Of a stretch of 64,000 bases of DNA, positions 17,605 through 26,411 are shown in pieces. The stretch is taken from NCBI RefSeq assembly GCF_025399895.1, contig NZ_JAODUA010000003.1:1-64000 (forward strand), in the 5' to 3' direction. The position numbers were made by a program, and so were the translations under genes. Source of the DNA: Streptomyces sp. ASQP_92. Lineage in GTDB: Bacteria > Actinomycetota > Actinomycetes > Streptomycetales > Streptomycetaceae. Positions within the stretch are counted from its first letter, which is position 1. Every line of letters starts with the position of its first letter. The notes beneath the pieces were generated by a model, which was not told the DNA's origin, did not search any database, and saw nothing but the letters and a program-made list of their open reading frames with translations.

Positions 17605-19641
17605 TCACAGCGATACGAGGGTCACCTCGGTCGCCTTCACGCTCGACCACACGGCCGCGCCCTCCGCCAGGCCCAGCTCAGCGGCCGCGTCCGGGGTGAT
17701 CTCCGCGATCAGGTCGGGCGACTCGGCCGACCCGATGAGCACCCGCAGCCTGCTCCCGCTCGCCGTGATCTCGCGCACGGTGCCGGGCCAGACGTTACGC
17801 GGGCTGCCGTCGGGGCGCCTGCGGTGCACGGACACCGACTCCGGCGCGATGATCGCCAGTGCCCGGCTGCCCTCGCTCAGCCGCTCGGCCGCGACGATCC
17901 GCCCGCCGCCGGCCAGCGCGAGGCCATCGCCCCTCGCCTCCCCGGCCCACGCGTTGCGGCCCAGCATCCGGGCCACCCAGGGGGAGCGCGGATGGCGGGT
18001 GACCTCGGCGGGCGGTGCGTCCTGGAGGGTGCGACCGGCCTCCAGGACGAGGACCCGGTCGGCCAGCGAGACCGCCTCGACCGGGTCGTGGGTCACGATC
18101 AGACAGACCCCGGCGAACCCCGCCAGGTGGGTGCGCAAAGTGTGGCGGACATGGGCCCGGGTCGTCTGGTCCAGGGCCGCGAGGGGCTCGTCCAGCAGCA
18201 GCAGCCGGGGCCTGGCGGCCAACGCCCGTGCCAGGGCCACCCGTTGGGCCTGCCCTCCGGAGAGCTGGGCCGGCTTGCGGTGGGCGAGGTGGCCCACGCC
18301 GAGCCGGTCCAGCCAGCGCCGGGCCTCGGCGCGGGCCTCGCCACGGGCAACGCCCTGGGCGCGCAGCCCGTACGCCGTGTTGGCGAGCGCGCTCAGATGC
18401 GGGAACAGGGCGCCGTCCTGGGGGACCCACGCGACCCCCCGCCTGTGCGGCGCGAGGGAGGTGACGTCGAGGTCGCCCAGGCGCAGCTCGGCGTGGGCGC
18501 GGGGGGTGAGGCCGAGCAGGGCCCGCAGCAGGGTGGTCTTGCCCGCGCCGTTCTCGCCGACCACCGCGATGGTGGTGCCGGGCTCGGCGTCCAGGGTCAC
18601 CTCGTTGAACCCGGACACCGCGGCGTGCATCGGCCAACTTGGCCTGGTGGCAGCGGAGTTGGGGCTCCTGTCGACGCTTTCCGTGCCGGGAGGCGCGGAG
18701 ACTTCCGGCTCGCCCTCGGCGGCGGCCGCCGTGAGGGGGGCGTGGGCGCCCGGGACGGCACGCGATGGATCGGAATCCCTGGGCGAGGGGTCGGCGGGTG
18801 CGGGGGCGGACGCGGCGGCGGGCGCCCCGTTCCGTACCGAGGCGGAGCCGGTCCAGCGGCCGCGCAGCGCCACCAGGACCGCCATGGCGATGGCAAGCAG
18901 CAGCAGGGACACGGAGGTCGCGGCCCCGGGGGAGTCCTGGAGGAGGAGATAGACCTGGAGCGGCAGGGTCTGGGTGGTGCCGGGGAGGTTGCCGGCGAAG
19001 GTGATGGTGGCGCCGAACTCGCCGAGCGCACGGGCCCAGGTGAGGGCCGCGCCGGCGGCCAGGCCCGGCGCGACCATGGGCAGCGTCACGGTGAGGAAGA
19101 CGCGTAGGGGAGAGGCGCCGAGCGAGGCGGCGGTCTCCTCGTAGCGGGGCCGCAGTCCGCCGAGCGCGCCCTCCAGGCTGATCACCAGGAACGGCATCGC
19201 GACGAAGGTGGCCGCGACCACCGCGCCCGAGGTGTGGAAGGGCAGCGTGATTCCGAAGGTGTTCTCCAGCCACGGCCCGAGCAGCCCGCGCCGTCCGAAG
19301 CCGAGCAGCAGGGCGACGCCGCCCACCGTGGGCGGCAGCACCATCGGCAGCAGCACCAGCGAACGCACCAAAGCCTTGCCGGGGAAGTCGACCCGGGCGA
19401 GCAGCCAGGCCAGGGGCACCCCGAGAAGAAGGGAGAGGCCGAGTGCCCAGAACGAGACGACCAGGGAGAGCCGCAGGGCCTCGGTGACCTCGGGGCCGGA
19501 CAGATGGGTGCCGAGCTCGCTCCAGGAGGTGCGGGCCAGGATGCCGAGCAGCGGCATCAGCAGGAACGCGATGGCGAGCAGCGCGGGCAGCGCCAGGGCC
19601 AGGGGCGGGCGCCAGTGGGAGCGGGAGCGGCTGCGGAGCAT
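17605..19641 (-). CDS. modBC: Fused molybdate ABC transporter permease and ATPase (ModB-ModC)
   Basis: A 678-residue fusion. Residues about 17-265 are a ModB-type permease with several transmembrane helices and the coupling-loop pattern EETAASLGASPLRVFLTVTLP. A Pro/Ala/Ser-rich linker follows (about 270-345), then a ModC-type ATPase with Walker A GENGAGKTT (near 361), signature LSGGQAQR (near 456), Walker B LLLLDEP (near 478) and the H-loop VTHD. A TOBE-like domain ends the protein. It would form a homodimer that imports molybdate delivered by ModA, encoded 105 bases upstream. The ATG at 19641 is where the permease begins; ATGs further upstream are preceded by repeat-like sequence. Confidence 0.9.
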   Translation of the reverse strand: MLRSRSRSHWRPPLALALPALLAIAFLLMPLLGILARTSWSELGTHLSGPEVTEALRLSLVVSFWALGLSLLLGVPLAWLLARVDFPGKALVRSLVLLPMVLPPTVGGVALLLGFGRRGLLGPWLENTFGITLPFHTSGAVVAATFVAMPFLVISLEGALGGLRPRYEETAASLGASPLRVFLTVTLPMVAPGLAAGAALTWARALGEFGATITFAGNLPGTTQTLPLQVYLLLQDSPGAATSVSLLLLAIAMAVLVALRGRWTGSASVRNGAPAAASAPAPADPSPRDSDPSRAVPGAHAPLTAAAAEGEPEVSAPPGTESVDRSPNSAATRPSWPMHAAVSGFNEVTLDAEPGTTIAVVGENGAGKTTLLRALLGLTPRAHAELRLGDLDVTSLAPHRRGVAWVPQDGALFPHLSALANTAYGLRAQGVARGEARAEARRWLDRLGVGHLAHRKPAQLSGGQAQRVALARALAARPRLLLLDEPLAALDQTTRAHVRHTLRTHLAGFAGVCLIVTHDPVEAVSLADRVLVLEAGRTLQDAPPAEVTRHPRSPWVARMLGRNAWAGEARGDGLALAGGGRIVAAERLSEGSRALAIIAPESVSVHRRRPDGSPRNVWPGTVREITASGSRLRVLIGSAESPDLIAEITPDAAAELGLAEGAAVWSSVKATEVTLVSL

Positions 19642-19745
19642 GGGGGTTCCCCCGGGGGTCCTGAGGGTGCCGGGCCCGCCCATGGGGAGGAACGGGCGGG
19701 CTCGGCAAGGGAGTTGAGGCGGTCGGGGTCGGGGGTGGCGGCGGG

Positions 19746-20570
19746 TTACGGCTGCTGGAAGCCCGCGTCCGTCAGGATCTTCCGCGCCTCGGGGGAGGAG
19801 AGCCACTTCACGAAGGCCGCGGCGGCGTCGGAGTTCTTCGAGGTCTTCAGAGTGGCGGCCGGATACTTGGCGACGGCGTTCTGCGCGTCGGGGATGTCGA
19901 TCGTGTCGACCTTGCCCTTGGCGGAGGCGGCGTCGGTCTTGTAGACGATGCCCGCGTCGGCCTCGCCGAGCTCGACCTTGGACAGGACGGCGCGGACGTT
20001 CGGCTCCTGGGAGACCGGCTTGACCGTGATCTTCTGGGCGTCGAGGACCTGCTTGCTGTAACGGCCGACCGGCACCTGGGGCGCCGCGAGGACGACCTTC
20101 AGGGTGTCGGAGGACAGGCTCCTGAGGCCCTCGATCTTCTTCGGGTTGCCCTCGCCGGCCACGACGACCAGACGGTTCCTGGCGATGATCGACGAGTCGT
20201 TCACATCGGCCTTCAGGCCGTCCATGGTCTTGGTGTCGGCGGTCACCAGGGCGTCGGCGGGCGCGCCCTGCTTCACCTGGGCGGCGAGCTCCTGCGACCC
20301 GGCGAAGGAGAACTTCACGTGGGTGCCCGGGTTCTCCTTCTCATAGGCGGCACCGGCCGCCTTGAAGACGTCGGTCAGCGAGGACGCCGCCAGGACGGTC
20401 AGTTGCGCGGCCTTCGGGGCGGAGCCGGAACCGCCGGACGGGGAGGCCGTCTTGGCGCCCGCGCTGTCCTTGTCGCTGCCGCAGGCGGCGGCCAGCGGGA
20501 CGAGCAGGGCGGCGGTGACGACGGCCGCGGCGGCGCGGCGACGCCGCGCGGTGGGAGTCGTGAGGAACAT
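19746..20570 (-). CDS. modA: Molybdate-binding lipoprotein ModA
   Basis: A 274-residue substrate-binding lipoprotein. The signal peptide ends in an AAAC lipobox near residue 30 and is followed by a Gly/Ser linker. The mature part has the ModA hallmarks LTVLAASSLTDVF, SFAGSQELAAQVKQGAPADALVTAD, VPVGRYSKQVLD and GEADAGIVYKTDA. The Ser and backbone groups of the first two motifs hold the oxyanion. Its neighbours are the fused ModB-ModC transporter and a TOBE-domain regulator. It has an AAGGAG ribosome site. Confidence 0.93.
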   Translation of the reverse strand: MFLTTPTARRRRAAAAVVTAALLVPLAAACGSDKDSAGAKTASPSGGSGSAPKAAQLTVLAASSLTDVFKAAGAAYEKENPGTHVKFSFAGSQELAAQVKQGAPADALVTADTKTMDGLKADVNDSSIIARNRLVVVAGEGNPKKIEGLRSLSSDTLKVVLAAPQVPVGRYSKQVLDAQKITVKPVSQEPNVRAVLSKVELGEADAGIVYKTDAASAKGKVDTIDIPDAQNAVAKYPAATLKTSKNSDAAAAFVKWLSSPEARKILTDAGFQQP

Positions 20571-20715
20571 GGGTGGAGCTCCTTCGGGTGCTGTCGAGCC
20601 GCGCCGGGAGGTGAGGGCCCACCGAGTCCTGGGTGGAGGTCCGTGGCCGGACGTCCTGGCAGGAAACGGGGAGGGGCGACGCCGCGGGGACGTTCGTGAG
20701 TGGCCGGTTCTCGAC

Positions 20716-21111
20716 CTAGGTGCGGTCGATGTGCACGCTGGTGGACTTCACCCGCGCGGTGGCCTGCATGCCCACCTCGAGGCCCAACTCCTCGACGGCC
20801 TCCCGGGTCAGGAGGGAGACCAGGCGGTGCGGTCCGGCCTGGATCTCGACCTGGGCCGCGACATCGCCGAGCTTGACGGCGGTGACGATGCCGGGGAAGG
20901 CGTTGCGGGCGGAGGTGTAGGGCGCCTCCTCCTCGCCGTTGGGGGACTGGCCGACCTCGATGGAGAAGGCGGCCAGATCCCGCCCGTCGATGAGTCGGCG
21001 GCCGCCTTCGTCACGATGGGTCGTGAGGCGGCCGCCGTCGGCCCAGCGGCGCAGAGTGTCGGGGCTGACGCCGAGCAGACGCGCTGCCTGGCCGATGGTG
21101 TAGGACTGCAT
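20716..21111 (-). CDS. HTH-TOBE molybdate-responsive regulator
   Basis: A 131-residue protein. Residues 1-45 are a MerR/excisionase-like helix (YTIGQAARLLGVSPDTLRRWADGGRL). Residues about 66-131 are one TOBE/Mop domain (SARNAFPGIVTAVKLGDVAAQVEI, then LVSLLTREAVEELGLEVG), which binds molybdate or tungstate. This pairing acts as a ModE-like sensor or a molybdenum-storage protein with a DNA-binding head. It is upstream of modA on the same strand. The ATG has a complete promoter directly before it and no ribosome site, so it appears leaderless. Confidence 0.87.
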   Translation of the reverse strand: MQSYTIGQAARLLGVSPDTLRRWADGGRLTTHRDEGGRRLIDGRDLAAFSIEVGQSPNGEEEAPYTSARNAFPGIVTAVKLGDVAAQVEIQAGPHRLVSLLTREAVEELGLEVGMQATARVKSTSVHIDRT

Positions 21112-21415
21112 GTGCGACAAGATAGGCGGGTTCAGGCCGCATATACAAAGGTTCCGTCGGAACATACGCCGCACCTGCGCAGGTGGGTGGACGATGCTCC
21201 AAGGCGATCGCGGCACGTCTTTGGAGCCGCCCCCGTCATCCCGGGGAGACCGGCCGGACGGGGCGGACGGGCCGGACAGGGCGCCCGGCGGAGGTACCGC
21301 CGGGCAGGCGGCGCGCGGGGCGGGGGCGCCGACGGGTAGGCGGGGCGGAGGTGCCGGCGGGCAGGCGCCGCCCGGGGCCCGGGGCCCGGGGCCCGAACCG
21401 CCGGCCGCCGCGGCG
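21112..21415. other. Non-coding gap with GC-rich low-complexity sequence
   Basis: Apart from the promoter at 21119-21148, this stretch is very GC-rich low-complexity sequence, with repeated GGCGGAGGTNCCGNCGGGCAGG-like segments around 21285 and 21345 (each under 20 matching bases) and runs of GGGGCCC near 21375. No gene is supported on either strand. Confidence 0.5.
21119..21148 (-). promoter_or_regulatory. Promoter of the HTH-TOBE regulator, leaderless
   Basis: Read on the minus strand: -35 TTGTAT (21148-21143), an 18-base spacer, -10 TATCTT (21124-21119), then seven bases to the ATG at 21111. Transcription should begin at or next to the start codon. Confidence 0.7.
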
Positions 21416-21853
21416 TCAGGGCCAGACCAGGCAGTACGGCTGGTGGCCCGCCTCGTGCAGGCGGTGCGAGAAGTCCTGCCATTCGTGCAGGAGTTGGTAG
21501 ACGTTGAACGCGTCGCGCGGGCCGCCGCGGTCCGGGACCGTGGACCAGATGAAGGCGGCCGCACCCACGGTCTCCTCCCCGACGCCGCGCAGCGGGTCGA
21601 CGACCGTCATGGGGAGCTTGACCACCGCGTAGTCGGGGTGCAGGACGACCAGTTCCAGGGGCGGGACCTTGTGCAGAGGTATGCCCTGGATGCCGGTGAG
21701 GACCATCGCGGCCATCGTCTCCGGCTTGATCTTGGTGAACATGCCGCCCATGCCCAGCTCGTCGCCGCCGAGCTCCTCGGGACGCATGGTGACCGGCACC
21801 CGAGCGGCGGTCGCGCCGTCCGGGGCACCGAAATACTTGTAGGTCACCCCCAT
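21416..21853 (-). CDS. Conserved hypothetical protein next to hemL
   Basis: A 145-residue soluble protein I cannot assign to a family. It begins MGVTYKYFGAPDG, contains VTMRPEELGGDELGMGGM and a PPLELVVLHPDYAVVKLPM segment, and ends with an amphipathic, aromatic-rich helix (YQLLHEWQDFSHRLHEAG). It has no signal peptide or membrane segment. I recall similar proteins beside hemL in Streptomyces, but without a function. The ATG at 21853 is preceded by a GGAAGTGG purine stretch. It is divergent from hemL, and the 328-base gap between them has two sets of direct repeats. Confidence 0.7.
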   Translation of the reverse strand: MGVTYKYFGAPDGATAARVPVTMRPEELGGDELGMGGMFTKIKPETMAAMVLTGIQGIPLHKVPPLELVVLHPDYAVVKLPMTVVDPLRGVGEETVGAAAFIWSTVPDRGGPRDAFNVYQLLHEWQDFSHRLHEAGHQPYCLVWP

Positions 21854-22008
21854 GCGGCCACTTCCGTTCCCCGCCCCGACGCCGTCCGCGACCCGATCGA
21901 TCCGGTCCTGGGCGTCGCGTCGCCGGTGCCGTCCCCGCCGGTGGGCGCGCTCGGGGCCCCGGTCATCGGTCCCCTCGCCCAGTCCGCCACCGCGATGCAT
22001 ATCCTTCA

Positions 22009-22095
22009 CCCGACTGCTTGTAGCCCGACTGTTTGTAGATGGCGCGACCCCCACCGCGCAACCCGATCATCCGCCGATGCAACTCGATCATCTGC
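22009..22095. repeat. Two pairs of direct repeats in the hemL upstream region
   Basis: Pair one: CCCGACTGCTTGTAG at 22009-22023 directly followed by CCCGACTGTTTGTAG at 22024-22038. Pair two: GCAACCCGATCATCCGC at 22058-22074 and GCAACTCGATCATCTGC at 22079-22095, a period of 21 bases, about two helical turns. A further GGATCATCG follows at 22096. The spacing suggests protein binding sites controlling hemL or the divergent gene. Confidence 0.75.
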
Positions 22096-22181
22096 GGATC
22101 ATCGTGTCATTGACCTCCCCCGCGCGGGTGCGGTGAAACACCAGTCCGCAAGAACGTCCGGGCCTCTGCCACCATGGCGGT

Positions 22182-23495
22182 GTGAGCTATCCGTACGAAT
22201 ACGACGCCCCAGTTTCGCAGAACCTCTTCGACCGTGCGTCCGCCGTGACGCCCGGCGGCGTGAACTCCCCCGTCCGCGCCTTCCGGGCCGTGGGCGGTAC
22301 GCCCCGGTTCATGGTGTCCGGTACGGGTCCCTACCTGACCGACGCCGACGGCCGCGAGTACGTCGACCTGGTCTGCTCGTGGGGCCCGATGATCCTCGGA
22401 CACGCGCACCCCGAGGTCATCGCCGCCGTGCAGGAGGCCGTCGCCCGCGGCACCTCCTTCGGCACGCCCGGCGAAGGCGAGGTCGCGCTCGCCGAGGAGA
22501 TCGTGGCCCGGGTCGAACCGGTCGAGCAGGTCCGGCTGGTGTCCTCCGGCACCGAGGCGACCATGTCGGCGATCCGCCTGGCCCGTGGCTTCACGGGTCG
22601 CGCCAAGGTGATCAAGTTCGCCGGCTGCTACCACGGCCATGTGGACGCGCTGCTCGCCGCCGCCGGTTCCGGGGTCGCCACCTTCGGCCTCCCCGACACC
22701 CCCGGCGTCACCGGCGCCCAGGCCGGCGACACGATCGTGCTGCCGTACAACGACCTGGACGCGGTGCACGCGGCGTTCCACGCCAACCCGGGCGAGATCG
22801 CCTGCGTGATCACCGAGGCCTCGCCCGGCAACATGGGCGTCGTCCCGCCGGCGGACGGCTTCAACGCCGGTCTGAAGGCGGCCTGCGCCAAGAACGGCGC
22901 GCTCTACATCTCCGACGAGGTGATGACCGGGTTCCGTACGTCCAAGGCGGGCTGGTTCGGCGTCGACGGCGTCGTGCCGGACCTCATGACGTTCGGCAAG
23001 GTCATGGGCGGCGGCTTCCCGGCCGCGGCGTTCGGCGGCCGCGCCGACGTCATGGGCCACCTCGCCCCGGCGGGCCCCGTCTACCAGGCGGGCACCCTCT
23101 CCGGGAACCCGATCGCCACCGCGGCCGGTCTCGCCCAGCTCCGGCTGCTCGACGACGCGGCGTACGCGAAGGTCGACGCCGTGTCCCGGGAGATCCAGGG
23201 GCTCGTCACCGCGGCGCTCAGCAAGGAGGGCGTGGCCCACCGGCTCCAGACGGCGAGCAACATGTTCTCCGTCTTCTTCACCCCCGACGAGGTCCGCGAC
23301 TACGACGACGCGAAGAAGCAGGAAGCCTTCCGCTTCAACGGGTTCTTCCACTCGATGCTGTCCCAGGGCGTCTATCTGCCGCCCTCCGCGTTCGAGTCCT
23401 GGTTCGTGTCGACCGCCCACGACGAGCGCGCGATCGAGCGCATCGCGGCCGCGCTGCCCGCCGCCGCCCGTGCCGCAGCGGAGGCCACCGCATGA
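22182..23495 (+). CDS. hemL: Glutamate-1-semialdehyde 2,1-aminomutase
   Basis: A PLP enzyme that converts glutamate-1-semialdehyde to 5-aminolevulinate in the C5 route of heme and cobalamin synthesis. The 437-residue protein has the family opening [12 protein letters not shown], the [15 protein letters not shown] segment that binds PLP phosphate, the Asp in SDEVMTGFR, and the Schiff-base Lys in [11 protein letters not shown] near residue 273. The GTG start has a weak ribosome site. A four-codon frame, ATG-GCG-GTG-TGA, ends over this start, so reinitiation is possible. The histidine phosphatase gene overlaps its stop by four bases. Confidence 0.96.
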   Translation: MSYPYEYDAPVSQNLFDRASAVTPGGVNSPVRAFRAVGGTPRFMVSGTGPYLTDADGREYVDLVCSWGPMILGHAHPEVIAAVQEAVARGTSFGTPGEGEVALAEEIVARVEPVEQVRLVSSGTEATMSAIRLARGFTGRAKVIKFAGCYHGHVDALLAAAGSGVATFGLPDTPGVTGAQAGDTIVLPYNDLDAVHAAFHANPGEIACVITEASPGNMGVVPPADGFNAGLKAACAKNGALYISDEVMTGFRTSKAGWFGVDGVVPDLMTFGKVMGGGFPAAAFGGRADVMGHLAPAGPVYQAGTLSGNPIATAAGLAQLRLLDDAAYAKVDAVSREIQGLVTAALSKEGVAHRLQTASNMFSVFFTPDEVRDYDDAKKQEAFRFNGFFHSMLSQGVYLPPSAFESWFVSTAHDERAIERIAAALPAAARAAAEATA

Positions 23496-24232
23496 GCGAG
23501 AACAGCAAGCGCGAGAACAGCAAGCGCGAGAACAACGAGCGCCAGAACGGCAAGAGCGACAGCGACCTCACCGTCGTGCATGTGATGCGCCACGGCGAGG
23601 TGCACAACCCGGACGGCGTGCTCTACGGGCGGCGTGCGGGCTACCACCTCTCCGAGCTCGGCCGGCAGATGGCCGACCGGGTCGCCGAGCACCTGGCGGG
23701 CCGTGACATCACCCACGTCGTCGCCTCCCCCCTGGAGCGCGCCCAGGAGACGGCTACGCCGATCGCCAAGGCGCACGGCCTGGACCTGGCGACCGATCCC
23801 CGACTGATCGAGGCGGGCAACGTCTTCGAGGGCAAGACGTTCGGGGTCGGCGACGGCGCCCTGCGCAAGCCGGCCAACTGGAAGCACCTGACGAACCCGT
23901 TCCGGCCGTCGTGGGGCGAGCCCTACGTCGAGCAGGTCGTGCGGATGATGGGCGCCCTGGACGCGGCGCGCGACGCCGCCCGGGGTCACGAGGCGGTGTG
24001 CGTCAGCCACCAGTTGCCGATCTGGATCGTGCGCAGCTTCGTCGAGAAGCGGCGCCTGTGGCACGACCCGCGCAAGCGGCAGTGCACGCTGGCCTCGCTG
24101 ACCAGCTTCACCTATCAGGGCGACCGGATCGTGTCGGTGGGCTACAGCGAGCCCGCCCGCGATCTCGTACCGGCACATCTGCTGGCCGGTGCCAAGCCGG
24201 TCAAGGGCAAGTCGAAGGCCTTCGGCGCCTGA
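23492..24232 (+). CDS. Histidine phosphatase family protein
   Basis: A 246-residue member of the phosphoglycerate-mutase-like fold. The catalytic His is in [10 protein letters not shown] near residue 33, the second Arg and Glu lie in [11 protein letters not shown] and [10 protein letters not shown], and the second His is in CVSHQLPIW. The first 25 residues are a charged low-complexity tail with repeats of the pattern NSKRE. The ATGA overlap with hemL shows a shared transcript. The substrate is unknown; the place next to hemL is conserved in Streptomyces as I recall it. Confidence 0.9.
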   Translation: MSENSKRENSKRENNERQNGKSDSDLTVVHVMRHGEVHNPDGVLYGRRAGYHLSELGRQMADRVAEHLAGRDITHVVASPLERAQETATPIAKAHGLDLATDPRLIEAGNVFEGKTFGVGDGALRKPANWKHLTNPFRPSWGEPYVEQVVRMMGALDAARDAARGHEAVCVSHQLPIWIVRSFVEKRRLWHDPRKRQCTLASLTSFTYQGDRIVSVGYSEPARDLVPAHLLAGAKPVKGKSKAFGA

Positions 24233-24238
24233 CGCGGC

Positions 24239-24266
24239 GGGCCGGCCGGCTCACCCCGGCCGGCCC
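24239..24266 (+). terminator. Hairpin ending the hemL operon
   Basis: Perfect 11-base stem GGGCCGGCCGG / CCGGCCGGCCC with a 6-base loop, seven bases after the phosphatase stop. Confidence 0.65.
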
Positions 24267-24440
24267 GGCCGTTCACCGGACCTCCACCCCCCGCCCCTTC
24301 GGCCCGCACCGGCATCTCGTACGGTTTACGAAGATTTGTGCGAGCTGTGGGGAACCATCCCTGTTTCACCCGGCATCTCACAGATCGCCCAACTGCGGTG
24401 ACGCGCTTGGGTTCGAGGACGACGAGACGACGGTGGCGCG

Positions 24441-25721
24441 ATGGGATCGGACGGACTTATGCGGGAGAGCAGCCGGAACTTCAGCCGTAGGGGCATGCTG
24501 GGCCTGGGTCTGGGAGCCGCCGCGGCGGCCGGCCTGACCGGCTGCGGCACGTCGGGCGGTAGCGGATCGGGTGGCAAGGGCCAGGGCAAGGGCGGCGACA
24601 GCGGTGACGCGGCCGGCAAGAAGGCCGACGCGAAACTGATAGGCGACGGTTCCACCGCCGACACCGGCAAGCAGCCGCACCAGCCCGAGAAGCCCGTCCC
24701 CCTCGAACCCGGCCAGACCCCGCCCCAGTTCGTCATCTTCTCCTGGGACGGCGCCGGCGAGGTCGGCAACGGCCTCTTCCCGCGCTTCCTCCAGCTCGCC
24801 AAGGACCACGGCGCGGGCATGACGTTCTTCCTCTCCGGCCTGTATCTGCTGCCGGAGGCCAAGAAGCGCCTCTACCGGCCGCCGAACAACGCGGTGGGCG
24901 CCTCCGACATCGGCTACCTCTCCGACGCGCACATCAAGGAGACGCTGAAGTACGTGCGCCAGGCCTGGAACGACGGCCATGAGATAGGCACCCACTTCAA
25001 CGGCCACTTCTGCTCCGGGCACGGCACCGTCGAGCACTGGACCGCCGCCCAGTGGCAGAGCGAGATAGACCAGGCGATCGGCTTCGTCACCCAGTGGAAG
25101 ACCAACACCGGCTGGACGGACGAGGACCCGCTGCCCTTCGACTACAAGCGCGAGCTCGCCGGCGGCCGCACCCCCTGCCTGCTCGGCCAGGACAACCTGC
25201 TGCCCACCGCGCAGAAGCTGGGCTGGCGCTACGACGCCTCCTCGCCCGGCGGCACCCAGATGTGGCCGGTCAAGCGCCACGGCCTGTGGGACCTGCCGCT
25301 CCAGCAAATACCCTTCCCCGGGCACTCGTTCGAGGTCCTGTCGATGGACTACAACATCCTCGCGAACCAGTCGAAGAATTCGACCAAGGCGCCGCCGGCC
25401 AACTATCCCGGCTGGCGCAAGCAGGCCACCGAGGCGTATCTCGCCGGATTCAAGCGTGCCTACGAAACGAATCGCGCGCCCTTCTACATCGGAAACCACT
25501 TCGAGCAGTGGAACGGCGGCATCTATATGGACGCCGTCGAAGAGGCGTTCAAGGGCATCGTGGCCAAGCGGGACGAGAAGAAGGATGTGAGGCTCGTCTC
25601 CTTCAAGCAGTACGTCGACTGGCTCGACGTGCAGGACCCGAAGGTGCTCGCCAAGCTGCGCGGACTCCGGGTGGGACAGGCCCCCGCCGGTGGCTGGAAC
25701 GCGTTCATGAAGACCGTTTAG
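24441..25721 (+). CDS. Tat-exported lipoprotein with polysaccharide-deacetylase-like fold
   Basis: A 426-residue lipoprotein. A twin-arginine signal (NFSRRGMLGLGLG, about residues 13-25) ends in an LTGC lipobox, followed by a long Gly/Lys/Asp linker. The domain that follows resembles a NodB/polysaccharide deacetylase barrel: FVIFSWDGAGE, MTFFLSGLYLLP, HEIGTHFNGHF, and a late PFYIGNHFEQW. The usual TFDDGP and HSxxH signatures are altered to SWDGA and HFNGH, so activity on a sugar polymer is uncertain. It sits between hemL and the cytochrome c maturation operon. An ATG six codons later is a possible alternative start. Confidence 0.78.
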   Translation: MGSDGLMRESSRNFSRRGMLGLGLGAAAAAGLTGCGTSGGSGSGGKGQGKGGDSGDAAGKKADAKLIGDGSTADTGKQPHQPEKPVPLEPGQTPPQFVIFSWDGAGEVGNGLFPRFLQLAKDHGAGMTFFLSGLYLLPEAKKRLYRPPNNAVGASDIGYLSDAHIKETLKYVRQAWNDGHEIGTHFNGHFCSGHGTVEHWTAAQWQSEIDQAIGFVTQWKTNTGWTDEDPLPFDYKRELAGGRTPCLLGQDNLLPTAQKLGWRYDASSPGGTQMWPVKRHGLWDLPLQQIPFPGHSFEVLSMDYNILANQSKNSTKAPPANYPGWRKQATEAYLAGFKRAYETNRAPFYIGNHFEQWNGGIYMDAVEEAFKGIVAKRDEKKDVRLVSFKQYVDWLDVQDPKVLAKLRGLRVGQAPAGGWNAFMKTV

Positions 25722-25798
25722 GCGTCCTTGACAAGGGGCTTTACGGGCAGCCAGGGGGGCGCGGAAGATCCCCGGAACCGCCATGCGAAACTTTTCAC

Positions 25799-26407
25799 AT
25801 GTCCGTGAGTCCTGCCTTTCGACGCCGTCGCACCCTGACGCTGGCCGCGGCTGTCGCGGCCGCCGGTGCGCTGACCCTGACGGCCTGCGGTTCCGGTGGT
25901 ACGTCCGGCGGTTCCGGTGACACCAAGTTCGTCACCGGCACCGGCGGCGTGGCCACCGTCGCCAAGGGCGACCGCCAGGACGCCCCGGCGCTGTCCGGGG
26001 AAACCGTCGACGGCAAGCAGCTCGACGTCGCCTCCCTCAAGGGAAAGGTCGTCGTACTGAACGTCTGGGGCTCCTGGTGCGCGCCCTGCCGGGCCGAGGC
26101 ACCGTATCTGGCCAAGGTCTCCAAGGAGACGAAGGCCAAGGGTGTCGAGTTCGTCGGGATCAATACCCGCGACACCGACAAGGGCCCGGCCCAGCAGTTC
26201 GAAAAGGAATTCGGCGTCGACTATCCGAGTCTGTACGACCCGATCGGCAAGCTCATTCTGCGTTTCCCGAAGGGCAGTCTGAATCCGCAGGCCATTCCGT
26301 CGACGATCGTTCTCGACCGGAACGGAAAGATCGCCGCCCGCGCCCTGATGGCGCTCGACGACACCAAACTGCACCAGATGATCGACCCGCTGATCGCGGA
26401 GAAGTGA
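25799..26407 (+). CDS. resA: ResA/TlpA-like thioredoxin lipoprotein
   Basis: A 202-residue extracytoplasmic thiol-disulfide oxidoreductase. A signal peptide with an LTAC lipobox (Cys near residue 30) is followed by the TlpA/ResA domain with LNVWGSWCAPCRAEAP; the active-site cysteines are at about 94 and 97. AIPSTIVLDRNGKI contains the cis-proline. In System II cytochrome c maturation this protein reduces the apocytochrome heme-binding cysteines, taking electrons from CcdA, whose gene starts five bases on. No ribosome site is seen; GAAACT six bases before the ATG could be a weak -10 box. Confidence 0.9.
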   Translation: MSVSPAFRRRRTLTLAAAVAAAGALTLTACGSGGTSGGSGDTKFVTGTGGVATVAKGDRQDAPALSGETVDGKQLDVASLKGKVVVLNVWGSWCAPCRAEAPYLAKVSKETKAKGVEFVGINTRDTDKGPAQQFEKEFGVDYPSLYDPIGKLILRFPKGSLNPQAIPSTIVLDRNGKIAARALMALDDTKLHQMIDPLIAEK

Positions 26408-26411
26408 TCGC

